From DASXQK01 sp963757155 (GTDB lineage Bacteria > Pseudomonadota > Alphaproteobacteria > Dongiales > Dongiaceae), in NCBI GenBank assembly GCA_963757155.1, contig CAVWQS010000025.1, forward strand, positions 3,841-67,840: DNA of 64,000 nt, written 5' to 3'. The translations under genes and the position numbers were made by a program. A model generated the notes under the pieces. It had not been told where the DNA came from, did not search any database, and worked only from the letters and a program-made list of their open reading frames with translations. Below, piece after piece: positions 46,805-56,347 of the stretch; within the stretch, counting starts at the first letter, position 1, and every line of letters begins with the position of its first letter.

Positions 46805-48022
46805 ATGGCGCTTCGACTGGGATCGCGGCGATCGGTACAGCTCCTGGCTCTGGCCGGGCTCCTCGCCTATATCGCTTGGATCGGCGGGCCCTATCTGCGC
46901 TCGATCATCGTCCGCGACGCGGCGGTCACGACCTGGATCAGCTTCACCTCCGCCCCGATCCGCGGCTATGTGGGCGAGCATCCCCTCTATCCCGGGGAAC
47001 GGGTCGGCGCCGACGGCCGCATCGTCACCATCAAGGATATCCTGGCCGACCAGACGCCGGTCATCCGGGCCGAGTCCGAGCTCCTGCGGGCTGAAGAAGA
47101 GCTGCACGTGCTGGAGAAGCAGGCCGCCACCTTGCAGCGCCGGGTGGAGAGCCGCGCCGCCCTCGCCGAGGCCTACGCCGCCGCCTTCAAGCTGGATCTC
47201 GATACGCGGATCGTAGCGGCCACGGGCAGGCTCGATTTCATCAAACGCCAGATGATCTTGCAAACGGCCCAGAACGCCCGGATCGCGAAGCTCGCTGCGG
47301 ACGGTCATGCGTCGCGCGCCGCCGCGGATGCCGAGGCGCAGGTGGTCGCCGATATGCAGCGCACGCTGATCGAGCTCCAGGGCGAGCTCGACCGCTCGAA
47401 CCTGCGCCGGCGGGCCGCGGAGCAAGGCACGCTGCTGCTGGACGACGGCACGGATGCGGCCATCGCCGCCCGCCGGCTGGACAACGCCCGCCTCGACCTC
47501 ACCCAGACGGAGGCGGAAATCGTCTCCGCCAAAGTCGATGTCGATTCCGCCCGCAACATCCTGGCGGCGGCCAAGGCCATCTATGAGAAGACGCGCCGGG
47601 CCGAGGTGGCGGCCCCGCCGGGCGCCATGGTCTGGAGCCTCCTCACCGCGCCGGGCTCCGCCGTGGAGCCGGGCTCGCCGGTGGCGAGCTGGATCGATTG
47701 CGGTGCCATGCTGGTCGATGTGCCGGTATCGGATGTCGAGCTCGCTCTCCTGAACAAGGGAGCGGTGGCGAATGTCGTGCTGGAGGGCGAAGAGCGGGTG
47801 CGCCGCGGCACCGTGGTGCTCACCCGCGGCGGCGCGGCGACCATCGGGAGGGAGGATCTGGCGGCGATCGCCAAAGGCCGCTATCCCGGGATCGGCCAGG
47901 TGCTGGTCAAGCTCGAACCCACACCCGCCGATATCGAGGCCTGCCCCGTGGGCCACGCCGCCTATGTCGATTTTCCCCAGGTGGGGCTGATCCAGATCCT
48001 GCTCGCGCGGCTGCGGCTCTGA
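46805..48022 (+). CDS. HlyD-like membrane protein with coiled coil
   Basis: An intact 405-residue protein starting MALRLGSRRSVQLLALAGLL, a signal anchor. A half beta-barrel/lipoyl element (ISFTSAPIRGYVGEHPLYPG) is followed by a long coiled coil (about residues 80-265, rich in Ala, Leu and Arg) and the second half (RRAEVAAPPGAMVWSLLTAP, GSPVASWIDCGAMLVDVPVS). Such periplasmic adaptors work with polysaccharide or drug exporters; none is adjacent. The CDF-like gene follows after 15 bp, so the two may share an operon. Confidence 0.8.
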   Translation: MALRLGSRRSVQLLALAGLLAYIAWIGGPYLRSIIVRDAAVTTWISFTSAPIRGYVGEHPLYPGERVGADGRIVTIKDILADQTPVIRAESELLRAEEELHVLEKQAATLQRRVESRAALAEAYAAAFKLDLDTRIVAATGRLDFIKRQMILQTAQNARIAKLAADGHASRAAADAEAQVVADMQRTLIELQGELDRSNLRRRAAEQGTLLLDDGTDAAIAARRLDNARLDLTQTEAEIVSAKVDVDSARNILAAAKAIYEKTRRAEVAAPPGAMVWSLLTAPGSAVEPGSPVASWIDCGAMLVDVPVSDVELALLNKGAVANVVLEGEERVRRGTVVLTRGGAATIGREDLAAIAKGRYPGIGQVLVKLEPTPADIEACPVGHAAYVDFPQVGLIQILLARLRL

Positions 48023-48037
48023 AGGCGCTGCCTCGCG

Positions 48038-48949
48038 ATGGCCAAGGCTTCCCCCGTCACCCCTCATCAGCGCGAAGAAGAACGCTCGCTGATCTTCGCC
48101 CTGACGGCGGACGTCCTTATCATGTTCGTCTTCCTGCTCGTCGGCCTGGTCGGGGGTTCCCTCACCATCCTGGCGGAGTCCATCCGGATCGTCCTGATGA
48201 TCGCGATCGAGTTCTTCGCCTTCGCCATCCTGCGCCGGGTCCATCGCGGGACCCTGCCCGAATTGGAATACGGCACCGGCAAGCTGGAGCAGATCGCCAA
48301 TCTCGTGATCGGCCTCGGCATGCTGGGCGGCTCGGTCTGGATCTTCTACAAGGCCATGGGAATCATCGCCGGGGAGGAGGAGCTGGGCACGCCATTCGGC
48401 CTCGCGCTGGCCGCCATCGTCGGCGCCATCAACCTCGCCATCAATGTCGTCGCCTGGGACGGCATGCGCCGCGCCGCGGAGGCGGAAAGCTCGCTGGTGA
48501 TGCTGGCCCAGCTGAAGGCGCGGGTCGTGAAGCTCGTCTCATCCCTCTTCGTCATCGTCACCATGTCGGTGGCGGCGCTCTCCACCGACAGAGTGGTGGT
48601 GGCCTGGGCCGATGTAATCGGCTCCAGCTTCGTGGCGGTGTTCATCTTCATCAATGCCATCGACATGCTGAAGTTGGGCCTTCCCGATCTGCTGGACCGC
48701 ACGGCGGGCAAGCAGGTCCGGGATTCGGTCGAGCGTGTGCTCGCCAGCCAGGCGGGCGATTATGGACGGCTCCAGCGCCTGCGCTCGCGGCGCTCCGGCC
48801 GGGTCGTTTTCATCGAGCTGGCGCTGGGCTTCGAGCCCAGTCTGAGCATCGCCGAGGTAAATCGGCGCGTCGAGGCGCTGAAGGAATCGCTGACCCGCGA
48901 GATCGACCATGCCGATGTCTCGGTTCTCGCCTTGCCTGGGGAAGGCTAG
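48038..48949 (+). CDS. Cation-diffusion-facilitator-like membrane protein with atypical metal site
   Basis: An intact 303-residue protein with about six membrane segments and a cytoplasmic C-terminal domain (FIELALGFEPSLSIAEVNRR) as in CDF transporters. In the usual family the second and fifth helices carry D/H-x-x-x-D metal ligands (for example H-S-L-x-D). Here the second helix reads LTILAESIRIVLMIAIEFF and the fifth ADVIGSSFVAVFI, so the His ligands are missing. It may move a different ion or have lost transport. It follows the HlyD-like gene in an apparent operon. Confidence 0.78.
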   Translation: MAKASPVTPHQREEERSLIFALTADVLIMFVFLLVGLVGGSLTILAESIRIVLMIAIEFFAFAILRRVHRGTLPELEYGTGKLEQIANLVIGLGMLGGSVWIFYKAMGIIAGEEELGTPFGLALAAIVGAINLAINVVAWDGMRRAAEAESSLVMLAQLKARVVKLVSSLFVIVTMSVAALSTDRVVVAWADVIGSSFVAVFIFINAIDMLKLGLPDLLDRTAGKQVRDSVERVLASQAGDYGRLQRLRSRRSGRVVFIELALGFEPSLSIAEVNRRVEALKESLTREIDHADVSVLALPGEG

Positions 48950-49013
48950 CTAGTCTGGCAGCCGACGCTCTGCCTCGCCGGACCTGGCCGCTCTCCTTTA
49001 GCCGGTCACCGCC

Positions 49014-49445
49014 CTACCAGCTCAGGAACATGCCGATCTCGCCCAGGCGGCCTTCGGGGTAGCTGAGCACCTGGGCCCGCACCTTGAATCCTGCCGGCTG
49101 CAGTTCCTTGACGAAGAAGTCATAGGCGTGCTTCGCGAAACCCTCGAGGGAGCTCGGCCAATCGGCCTCGCCGTTATTGATGCGCCGGCCCTTGTCGTTG
49201 CAATATTCGGCGGGGAACTTGAGCACCTCGATTTCGTGAGCGCCCTGTTCCGCCGCTCGCCGGACTGCGGCGTTCACCCGCTCCATGACTTGGGGGTGGA
49301 CGTCGCGCGACATGAAGGCTTCGCGCAGCAACTTCTGCTCTTCCTCGAGCTTCCTGGCGCGATCGAACTGCTCCTGAACCTTGGCCTTGTGGGCGTTGTC
49401 GGTGAGGGCACGAAGATCGCCCGGTGTCACCAGCTTGTCGCTCAT
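49014..49445 (-). CDS. Conserved hypothetical protein
   Basis: A 143-residue soluble protein starting MSDKLVTPGDLRALTDNAHK. The N-terminal 60 residues form a charged helix (EQFDRARKLEEEQKLLREAF); the C-terminal part is mixed (AHEIEVLKFPAEYCNDKGRR, LEGFAKHAYDFFVKEL) and ends GEIGMFLSW. No signal peptide. I have no family name with certainty. It lies between a CDF-like gene (convergent) and the porin gene (same strand, 80 bp upstream). Confidence 0.75.
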   Translation of the reverse strand: MSDKLVTPGDLRALTDNAHKAKVQEQFDRARKLEEEQKLLREAFMSRDVHPQVMERVNAAVRRAAEQGAHEIEVLKFPAEYCNDKGRRINNGEADWPSSLEGFAKHAYDFFVKELQPAGFKVRAQVLSYPEGRLGEIGMFLSW

Positions 49446-49524
49446 ATCCTGCGCTCCTGCTGCGTTGGGTGATGTCCCTCGGCGGACGCGGCTCACCGCG
49501 CCGCGTCGCCGCTCGAGGAAGAGG

Positions 49525-50916
49525 CTAGAAATTTATCGCGGTGCCGAAGTCGATCTCCCAGGCATGGACCTGGCTGGCATTCACGCCCACGACTGTGGGA
49601 ACCGGAGCGCTCGCGCCGAAGGCAGAGACGTTGCCATAGTTCGTATCGGTATAGGCCACCTGCCCCTCCAGCGCTATCCCCGGTCCCAGCGCATAGGCCC
49701 CGTTGAGCGATACGGCCCAGTACACCTGGTTCGGCGCGGTGGCGAAGGGATTGCCGGTAATCACCGCGCCGCTTTGCTGGTAGCTGCCATACAGACCTTG
49801 CAGCCCGAAGGACCAGGCGTCGATCGTGTAGCTGCCGCCGGCCGTCACGACCCAGCCGTCATCGCCCGAGGCCGCGTTGGTCGCGGCATAGCCGGCATGG
49901 GCATAGTTGGTGTAATAGGCGCCCGAGGCCCCGACCGCCCAGGCGCCGAAACCCAGCTGGAGGCCCAGATTGTACCAGGCCGGCTTGTCGCTGGTCGTGG
50001 CGCCCGCGGCGGTATATTGCGTGAAAGCCCATTCCCCGCCGCCGCCCGCGGTCAGCTTCACCCCGCCGAAGTCGTGCTCAAAGTCGGCCGCGACCGACAG
50101 GATATTGGCGCCGCCGCCGGAAACCGGGGCCGCGACATCGGTCCCATAGGCAAGGCCGCCCCCGGCGAAGCGGCTGTAGGCCTGTGGCTGGTACGACACG
50201 CCGAAGGTGAGGCCGCCGAAATCCGGTGAAAAATAGACGATCTTGTTGCCTTTCAGATCGATGCCGTAGCAGGTGCCGATCGAGCCGACCGGCGCCACGC
50301 CGAAGGTCGAGAAATAGCCGCCGAGCGGCGGGTTGCCATTCCGCAGGGTGCCACCTCCCGCATTGCTCACATTGGCCACCCCGGTGGTCTGATTGCGCTG
50401 CTGGGCGTAGCCGACATTGCTGAAGGACTCATAGGGGCTGTTGACCCCGAAATTCGAGGTCACATTGCCCGGATCGAGGATGCAGTCCTGCGACAAGGCC
50501 GAATCGGTCTCACCCACCCGGATTTGGCCGAACTTGCCGCTGAAATCGGCGTAGGCCCGCTCGACCTGGGTCGTGCTGCCGGATTTGAGGACGTTTTCGC
50601 CGTTGAGGCCGACCAGCACGCCGACGGTGATTCCGTTGTCGAGGGTCGTCTCGCCCGTGAAATTGACGCGGATCTCCTGGCGCATCGATACGTTCTGGCG
50701 GTCGAAACCACCCAGACCGGCCGTGGTGACCCCGACGCCCTGGGCCAGGGGGCCGGTGCCGGCGAATTGCGAGGTCGGATTATTGCCGAAGCTGCCGCCG
50801 ATCGAGTCGCGGTAGAAGCCGGTGATGCCGAGCTTCAGCGCGCTGGCCGCCGATGCCTCGCCCGCCGCCAGGCCGACTGCGACGAGTGCTGTGGTGCTGC
50901 AAAGAAATCGCTTCAT
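49525..50916 (-). CDS. Gram-negative outer-membrane porin
   Basis: An intact 463-residue precursor with signal peptide MKRFLCSTTALVAVGLAAGE ending near ASA. The mature part is built of alternating amphipathic strands rich in Gly, Tyr and Asn (SMRQEIRVNFTGETTLDNGI, RAYADFSGKFGQIRVGETDS) and ends with a terminal Phe (WEIDFGTAINF), the signal for outer-membrane assembly. The layout is that of alphaproteobacterial general porins (Porin_4 type). It has its own promoter region in the 319-bp gap to the AraC gene. Confidence 0.92.
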   Translation of the reverse strand: MKRFLCSTTALVAVGLAAGEASAASALKLGITGFYRDSIGGSFGNNPTSQFAGTGPLAQGVGVTTAGLGGFDRQNVSMRQEIRVNFTGETTLDNGITVGVLVGLNGENVLKSGSTTQVERAYADFSGKFGQIRVGETDSALSQDCILDPGNVTSNFGVNSPYESFSNVGYAQQRNQTTGVANVSNAGGGTLRNGNPPLGGYFSTFGVAPVGSIGTCYGIDLKGNKIVYFSPDFGGLTFGVSYQPQAYSRFAGGGLAYGTDVAAPVSGGGANILSVAADFEHDFGGVKLTAGGGGEWAFTQYTAAGATTSDKPAWYNLGLQLGFGAWAVGASGAYYTNYAHAGYAATNAASGDDGWVVTAGGSYTIDAWSFGLQGLYGSYQQSGAVITGNPFATAPNQVYWAVSLNGAYALGPGIALEGQVAYTDTNYGNVSAFGASAPVPTVVGVNASQVHAWEIDFGTAINF

Positions 50917-51235
50917 GGGGTCCCCCCGACTGCCATTCGGCCTCTGTTCAGCCGCGCGGGGGCGAATTTCGAACGGTCGCCTCTGCGCGACTCCGATCGT
51001 GCTCTCCCGCTAATTAACTCTTCCCAAATGCATCCTGCTTGATACTTTATGACACTCGCTGGGGCGGCTCCCTTGGAAGCCGGAACGGGCACTACGGGAG
51101 ACAGAGTGAAGCGATCGAATCGGCCGCGAATCTGGGAGGGCCGGTCGGTCCCTGCGAGGGTTCCGTCAGTGAGAGCCGGAGCCTGGAGCTTGCTCGGGCC
51201 TGGAAAGTGCGCCGGATAGGAGGCCGGACAGGATA
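50917..51235. other. Intergenic region between porin and araC-type genes
   Basis: The two genes diverge here. An AT-rich part (about 51010-51050) probably holds the porin promoter. I see no clear operator, small RNA or terminator. Confidence 0.4.
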
Positions 51236-52348
51236 ATGACGATGGGTCGCTCGGTGAGAGCGCTCGATCTCCGTCGCTCAGGCATTGCCGATCCGGAGGG
51301 CCGACAGCGTGTCGGAGTTCTCCGCGAGATTCCCCGCGTGCTGCAGCTCTTCAGCGCCGATCCTCCGAAGGTCTTCCGGACCGCCGGGCTGGATCCTCGG
51401 ATACTGGACCATCCCGACAACGAGATTTCCTTCGTCGCCATGGGCCGGCTCTTCCAAGCCTCGGTCGAGGCGACAGGATGCGAGCATTTCGGCCTGCTGG
51501 CGGGCCAGGGTTTGAATCTGCAATCTCTTGGCGTCGTCGGCCAGCTGATGCGCACAGCCCCCAACCTCCATTTCGCCCTGTGGGATCTCGCACTCACCCA
51601 GGCGCGCAACGCGGACGGGGCGGTTAGCTATCTCCGGCCAATGAAGGAGTCCGCCATCGTCGGCTATGCGATCTATCAGCCGGGTGTCCCCGCCATCGAC
51701 CAGATCATCGATGGGGCCCTGGCGCTGGCTGTCAGCGCGATTCGGGAGCTGGCGGGCAAGGTCGTCGTCGAAGTGACGTTTGCTCACGCCGAACCCCGGG
51801 ACATCCGGCCTTTCCGCAGATTCTTCGGTGTCCCGCTCCTGTTCAACGCGGAGGAATCCACCGTCGTGGTGCCGGCGGAAGCCCTGCCGCTGGCGATCCG
51901 CAGCAGAGACGACAAGGAGCGAGGCCGGCTCCAGAACCTCGTGCGGCGCCATTTGGCGCTGCAGCATCCCGACATCGTCGCCCAAGTCGTTCGGCTGCTT
52001 CGCCCGCGGGTCACTTCCGGTGGCGTTTCCCTCGATGAAGTCGCCGCCTTCCTATCGCTGCACCCCTGGTCGCTCCTTCGCCGCCTGAAGCTGCGGGGAA
52101 CCACCTTTCGACGGCTGTTGAACGAGACGCGATTTGAAGTCGCCGGCCAGCTCCTACGCGGCACCCGTCTCAGCGTCACTGAGATCGGGATCGCCCTGGG
52201 CTATGCCGATACGGCCGTGTTCACCCGCGCCTTCCGGCGCTGGTCGGGTGCCTCGCCCTCGGATTGGCGGGCGCGATGCCACGATGTCGTCGCCGAACCT
52301 GTGCCTTCCCCTCCGCCGGAGATGACGCCGGGAAGCGGATGTTTGTGA
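51236..52348 (+). CDS. AraC-family transcription regulator
   Basis: An intact 370-residue protein with ACAGGAT just before the ATG. The N-terminal two thirds is the Arabinose_bd-type domain (FRTAGLDPRILDHPDNEISF, QSLGVVGQLMRTAPNLHFAL), and the C-terminal HTH_18 domain has VSLDEVAAFLSLHPWSLLRR and LSVTEIGIALGYADTAVFTR with FRRWSGASPSDWR. It lies 188 bp upstream of arcD on the same strand, so it may regulate the arginine deiminase operon, a role played by ArgR-type AraC proteins in pseudomonads (inference). Confidence 0.88.
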   Translation: MTMGRSVRALDLRRSGIADPEGRQRVGVLREIPRVLQLFSADPPKVFRTAGLDPRILDHPDNEISFVAMGRLFQASVEATGCEHFGLLAGQGLNLQSLGVVGQLMRTAPNLHFALWDLALTQARNADGAVSYLRPMKESAIVGYAIYQPGVPAIDQIIDGALALAVSAIRELAGKVVVEVTFAHAEPRDIRPFRRFFGVPLLFNAEESTVVVPAEALPLAIRSRDDKERGRLQNLVRRHLALQHPDIVAQVVRLLRPRVTSGGVSLDEVAAFLSLHPWSLLRRLKLRGTTFRRLLNETRFEVAGQLLRGTRLSVTEIGIALGYADTAVFTRAFRRWSGASPSDWRARCHDVVAEPVPSPPPEMTPGSGCL

Positions 52349-52535
52349 GAAAAGATCAAGCGACATCTCGATCAAGGTGATATCGATAACAACAAGAGGC
52401 TTTGGCCGAGTCACAGTGCGATTGGAGGGCTGATTGCGGACGGCATTGTCCGCGAACGGGGTGAGTCGCCGGCGCTACACGAGGTCTTGAATATTCTTAC
52501 CCCGCCTATCCGTCGCGACGCAGGAGGGAGCGTCC

Positions 52536-54017
52536 ATGGCAGCGGTTACGAACGCCGTCGATCAGGAAGCCGGCCGGACATCTGACAAGCTGACGCTGCT
52601 GCCGCTCGTGGCACTCGTCGTGGGCTCGATGATCGGCGGCGGGGTGTTCAACCTGCCCAGCGACATGTCGCGCCACGCGTCGCCGGGCGCCATCGTCATC
52701 GGATGGGTCATCACGGGCATCGGCATGCTGATGCTGGCCTTCGTCTATCAGGGCCTTGCGGTGCGCAAGCCGAATCTCAATGCCGGGCCCTACGCCTATG
52801 CCAAGGCCGGCTTCGGCGATTTCATCGGCTTCAACAGCGCCTGGGGCTATTGGATCAGCGCCTTCCTCGGCAATGTCGCCTATGCCGTCGCGATCTTCTC
52901 CTCCCTCTCATATTTCGTCCCCTTCTTCGGTGCCGGGAATAATCTCGTCTCGATCGCCGGCGCTTCGATCTGCCTCTGGCTGATCCATACCCTGGTTCTT
53001 ACCGGCGTCAAGCAGGCGGCCTTCGTCAACATCGTCACGACCTTCGCCAAGCTCGTGCCCCTCGTGATTTTCCTGGTCGTGGCGGTGATCGCCTTCAACT
53101 GGGACAAGTTCCACTTCGACTTCTGGGGCCAGGCCGGCACCGGCGGCGACGCCCTGGGCAGCGTGATGGATCAGGTCAAGAGCACGATGCTGGTCACGCT
53201 CTGGGTCTTCATCGGAATCGAGGGCGCCAGCGTCTACTCCGCCCGCGCGGCCAATCGTGCCGATGTGGGCCGTGCCACCCTGCTCGGCTTTGCCGGCGCG
53301 CTTGCCATCTACGTGCTGGTATCGCTCCTGGCGCGGGGCCTGATGACGCAGCCGGAGCTGGCCGGCCTCAAGGTCCCCTCCATGGCCGGCGTTCTCGAAG
53401 CCGCCGTCGGCGGCTGGGGCGCGGCCTTGATCAATCTGGGGCTGATCGTGTCGGTCGGCGGGGCTTTCCTCGCCTGGACCCTCCTCTGCGCCGAAATACC
53501 CTATGTCTGCGGCAAGGATGGCACCTTCCCGAAATGGTTCGCAGGCGAGAACGCCGCGGGCTCGCCGGTGAACTCGCTCTGGGTGACCAACGGGCTGATC
53601 CAGATCTTCCTCCTCGTCAGCTACTTCTCCCAGAACGCCTATCATTTCTTCTATTTCATCGCCTCCGTGGCGATCCTGCCGCCTTATGTCTTCTCCGGCG
53701 CCTATGCGCTGAAGCTCGCCCTCTCGGGCGAGACTTACGGCGCGGGGGACAGAAGCCGCAATCGCGACATGATCGTCGGCGGCCTCGCCACGATCTACGG
53801 CATCTGGCTCGTCTATGCGGCCGGCCTCCAGTATCTGCTGATGTGCATGGTCCTGTTCACCCCCGGCATCGTCGTCTACGTCTGGGCGCGCCGGGAGCGC
53901 GGGGTGCGCGCCTTCACGGCCGTCGAGGCGCTGATTGCCGCGGCGATCGTGGTGCTTGCCTTGGTCGCCGGCTGGTTGATGTGGACCGGCCAGCATCAGC
54001 CCGCTGTGAGAAGGTGA
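52536..54017 (+). CDS. arcD: Arginine:ornithine antiporter
   Basis: An intact 493-residue APC-family protein with AGGAGGGAG seven bases before the ATG. Twelve or more membrane segments; the substrate-binding unwound helix reads VGSMIGGGVFNLPSDMS, and GPYAYAKAGFGDFIGFNSAW and WVFIGIEGASVYSARA are conserved in basic amino acid antiporters. It brings in arginine in exchange for ornithine, feeding the next three genes. First gene of arcDABC. Confidence 0.92.
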   Translation: MAAVTNAVDQEAGRTSDKLTLLPLVALVVGSMIGGGVFNLPSDMSRHASPGAIVIGWVITGIGMLMLAFVYQGLAVRKPNLNAGPYAYAKAGFGDFIGFNSAWGYWISAFLGNVAYAVAIFSSLSYFVPFFGAGNNLVSIAGASICLWLIHTLVLTGVKQAAFVNIVTTFAKLVPLVIFLVVAVIAFNWDKFHFDFWGQAGTGGDALGSVMDQVKSTMLVTLWVFIGIEGASVYSARAANRADVGRATLLGFAGALAIYVLVSLLARGLMTQPELAGLKVPSMAGVLEAAVGGWGAALINLGLIVSVGGAFLAWTLLCAEIPYVCGKDGTFPKWFAGENAAGSPVNSLWVTNGLIQIFLLVSYFSQNAYHFFYFIASVAILPPYVFSGAYALKLALSGETYGAGDRSRNRDMIVGGLATIYGIWLVYAAGLQYLLMCMVLFTPGIVVYVWARRERGVRAFTAVEALIAAAIVVLALVAGWLMWTGQHQPAVRR

Positions 54018-54078
54018 CGGCCGCCGCTCCGCGGCGGCTGTCGCAAAACGCCTACGCAAGCAGATAGAGGGAGGTTTC

Positions 54079-55312
54079 ATGTCTCGCAGTTTCGGCGTCC
54101 ACTCCGAAGTCGGAAAGCTGAAGACGGTGATGGTCTGCCCGCCGGGCCGCGCCCATGAGCGCCTCACCCCCGGCAACTGCCACGATCTGCTGTTCGACGA
54201 TGTCATCTGGGTTCACGAGGCGCGCAAGGATCATTACGACTTCGTGACGAAGATGGAGGAACGGGGTGTCGAGGTGCTCGATTTCCCGAAGCTCCTCGGC
54301 GAAGCGCTGGACGACAAGGAGGCCCGCGCCTTCGTCCTCGACCGGCGCGTGACGCCGCAATACCGTCGGCCCCGGCGCCGCCCGCGCGATGCGGCCCTGG
54401 CTCGAGGAGATCCCGGGCGCCGACCTCTCGCGGCTGCTCATCGGGGGCATCTCGATGCTGGACGTTCCCAAGTCCGAGTGGTCGAAGATGGTGACGGAGG
54501 CGGAGGGCGAGACGTCGTTTCTCATTCCGCCGATCCCCAATACCCTCTTCCAGCGCGACCCTTCCTGTTGGATCTATAAGGGCGTGACCTGCAATCCGAT
54601 GTATTGGCCGGCACGGCAGCTGGAGACCCTGCTGCAGCGGGCGGTCTACAAGTTTCATCCGATCTTCAAGGGCGGCGACTTCAGCTTCTGGTTCGGCGAT
54701 TCCGATGAGAACTTCGCCACCGCCACGCTCGAGGGCGGCGACGTCATGCCGATCGGAAAGGGCATCGTTCTCATCGGGATGGGCGAACGGAGCACCCGCC
54801 AGGCGGTCAGCCAGGTGGCTCAGTCGCTCTTCGCCCACAACGCCGCGACCCGCGTCATCGCCTGCCACATGCCCAAGAGCCGCGCGGCCATGCATCTGGA
54901 CACGGTCTTCAGCTTCTGCGACCGGGATGTCTGCACCGTGTTCCGCGAGGTGGTCGACCAGATCCAATGCTACAGCTGGTATCCCGCGAATGTGGAGGGC
55001 GGCATCGAGGTCCGGAAGGACAAGGGGACCATGCTCGAGGTCGTGCGCGACGCTCTCGGTCTCAAGGAGCTGCGGGTGGTCCAGACCGGCGGCGATGCCT
55101 GGGAAGCCGAGCGCGAGCAGTGGGATGACGGCAACAACGTCGTCGCCCTCGAGCCTGGCGTCGTGGTGGGCTACGACCGCAACACCTATACCAACACGCT
55201 GCTCCGCAAGGCGGGGATAGAGGTCATCACCATTCGCGGGTCCGAGCTCGGCCGCGGACGCGGCGGCGGCCATTGCATGACCTGCCCGATCTCGCGCGAC
55301 CCTGCCTATTGA
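54079..55312 (+). pseudogene. arcA: Arginine deiminase, one frameshift
   Basis: About 410 residues. It starts MSRSFGVHSEVGKLKTVMVC with GGGAGG upstream. After a single shift near 54356 the frame continues with NTVGPGAARAM, FQRDPSCWI, LEGGDVMPIG, the catalytic HLDTVF, and GGGHCMTCPISRDP with the nucleophilic Cys. All catalytic residues are present. It hydrolyses arginine to citrulline and ammonia, raising pH and starting ATP-yielding fermentation. The shift is the only defect, so a sequence error is plausible. Confidence 0.9.
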
Positions 55313-55342
55313 ACCGCAGACCGCCTCTTTCAGGAGATCATC

Positions 55343-56344
55343 ATGAGCCTCAACCTGCGCAATCGCTCGCTGCTCACGGTTCAGGACTACACGCAGCGCG
55401 AATTCCGATACCTGCTCGATCTCGCCCGCGACCTGAAGCGCGCCAAATATGCCCGCACGGAGCAGGAGCATCTCAAGGGCAAGGAGATCGTCCTGATCTT
55501 CGAGAAAACCTCGACCCGGACCCGCTGCGCCTTCGAGGTCGCCTGCCACGACCAGGGCGCTCATGTCACCTATCTGGACCCCTCGGGCTCGCAGATCGGC
55601 CACAAGGAGTCGGTCAAGGACACCGCCCGGGTGCTGGGCCGGATGTTCGACGCCATCGAGTATCGCGGCTTCTCCCAGGAAGCCGTGGAGGATCTTGCCA
55701 AATTTGCCGGCGTGCCGGTCTACAACGGTCTTACCGACGAGTATCACCCGACGCAGATGCTGGCCGATGTCATGACCATGCGCGAGTACAGCGACAGGCC
55801 CGTGCATGAGATCAAATATGCCTATGTCGGCGACACGCGTTCCAACATGGGTCATTCCCTCATGATCGTCGGCTGCCTCATGGGGATGGACGTCAGGATC
55901 TGCGGGCCCAAGTCCCTCTGGCCGGCGGACGACTATGTCAAGACCGCGCGGGAGCTCGAGAAGAAATACGGCGCCAAGCTCACCATCACCGAGGATGTGG
56001 GGCTCGCCGTGGAGGGCGCCGACTTCGTCCATACCGATGTATGGGTGTCCATGGGCGAGGCCAAGGAGGTGTGGGCGGAGCGCATCAAATTGCTCAAGCC
56101 CTACCAGGTGAATGCGAAGCTCTTGAAGATGACCAAGAATCCGCGGGTCAAATTCATGCATTGCCTGCCGGCCTATCACAATCTCGAGACCAAGGTCGGC
56201 CGGGACATCCACGAGCAATTCGGCATGACGGCGATGGAAGTCACCGAGGATGTCTTCGAATCCGAGGTGAACATCGCCTTCGAGCAGGCGGAGAACCGGC
56301 TGCACACGATCAAGGCCATCCTGGTCGCGACCCTGGGAGATTGA
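55343..56344 (+). CDS. arcB: Ornithine carbamoyltransferase, catabolic type
   Basis: An intact 333-residue protein with AGGAGA before the ATG. Carbamoyl-phosphate site FEKTSTRTRCAFEVA, the catabolic-type continuation DQGAHVTYLDPSGSQIGHKE, and the ornithine site HCLPAYHN are visible. It splits citrulline with phosphate into ornithine and carbamoyl phosphate. It lies 30 bp after arcA and 3 bp before arcC. Confidence 0.95.
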   Translation: MSLNLRNRSLLTVQDYTQREFRYLLDLARDLKRAKYARTEQEHLKGKEIVLIFEKTSTRTRCAFEVACHDQGAHVTYLDPSGSQIGHKESVKDTARVLGRMFDAIEYRGFSQEAVEDLAKFAGVPVYNGLTDEYHPTQMLADVMTMREYSDRPVHEIKYAYVGDTRSNMGHSLMIVGCLMGMDVRICGPKSLWPADDYVKTARELEKKYGAKLTITEDVGLAVEGADFVHTDVWVSMGEAKEVWAERIKLLKPYQVNAKLLKMTKNPRVKFMHCLPAYHNLETKVGRDIHEQFGMTAMEVTEDVFESEVNIAFEQAENRLHTIKAILVATLGD

Positions 56345-56347
56345 GCC

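Noticed and set aside
52349..52535. An FNR box in front of arcD
   Set aside because: The stretch has GATCAAG and TCGATCAAGG words but no TTGAY-N4-RTCAA arrangement; regulation by the adjacent AraC-type protein is more plausible.
52908..54206. A 432-codon minus-strand frame opposite arcD
   Set aside because: Shadow of arcD, rich in D, E, H and Q without any known motif.
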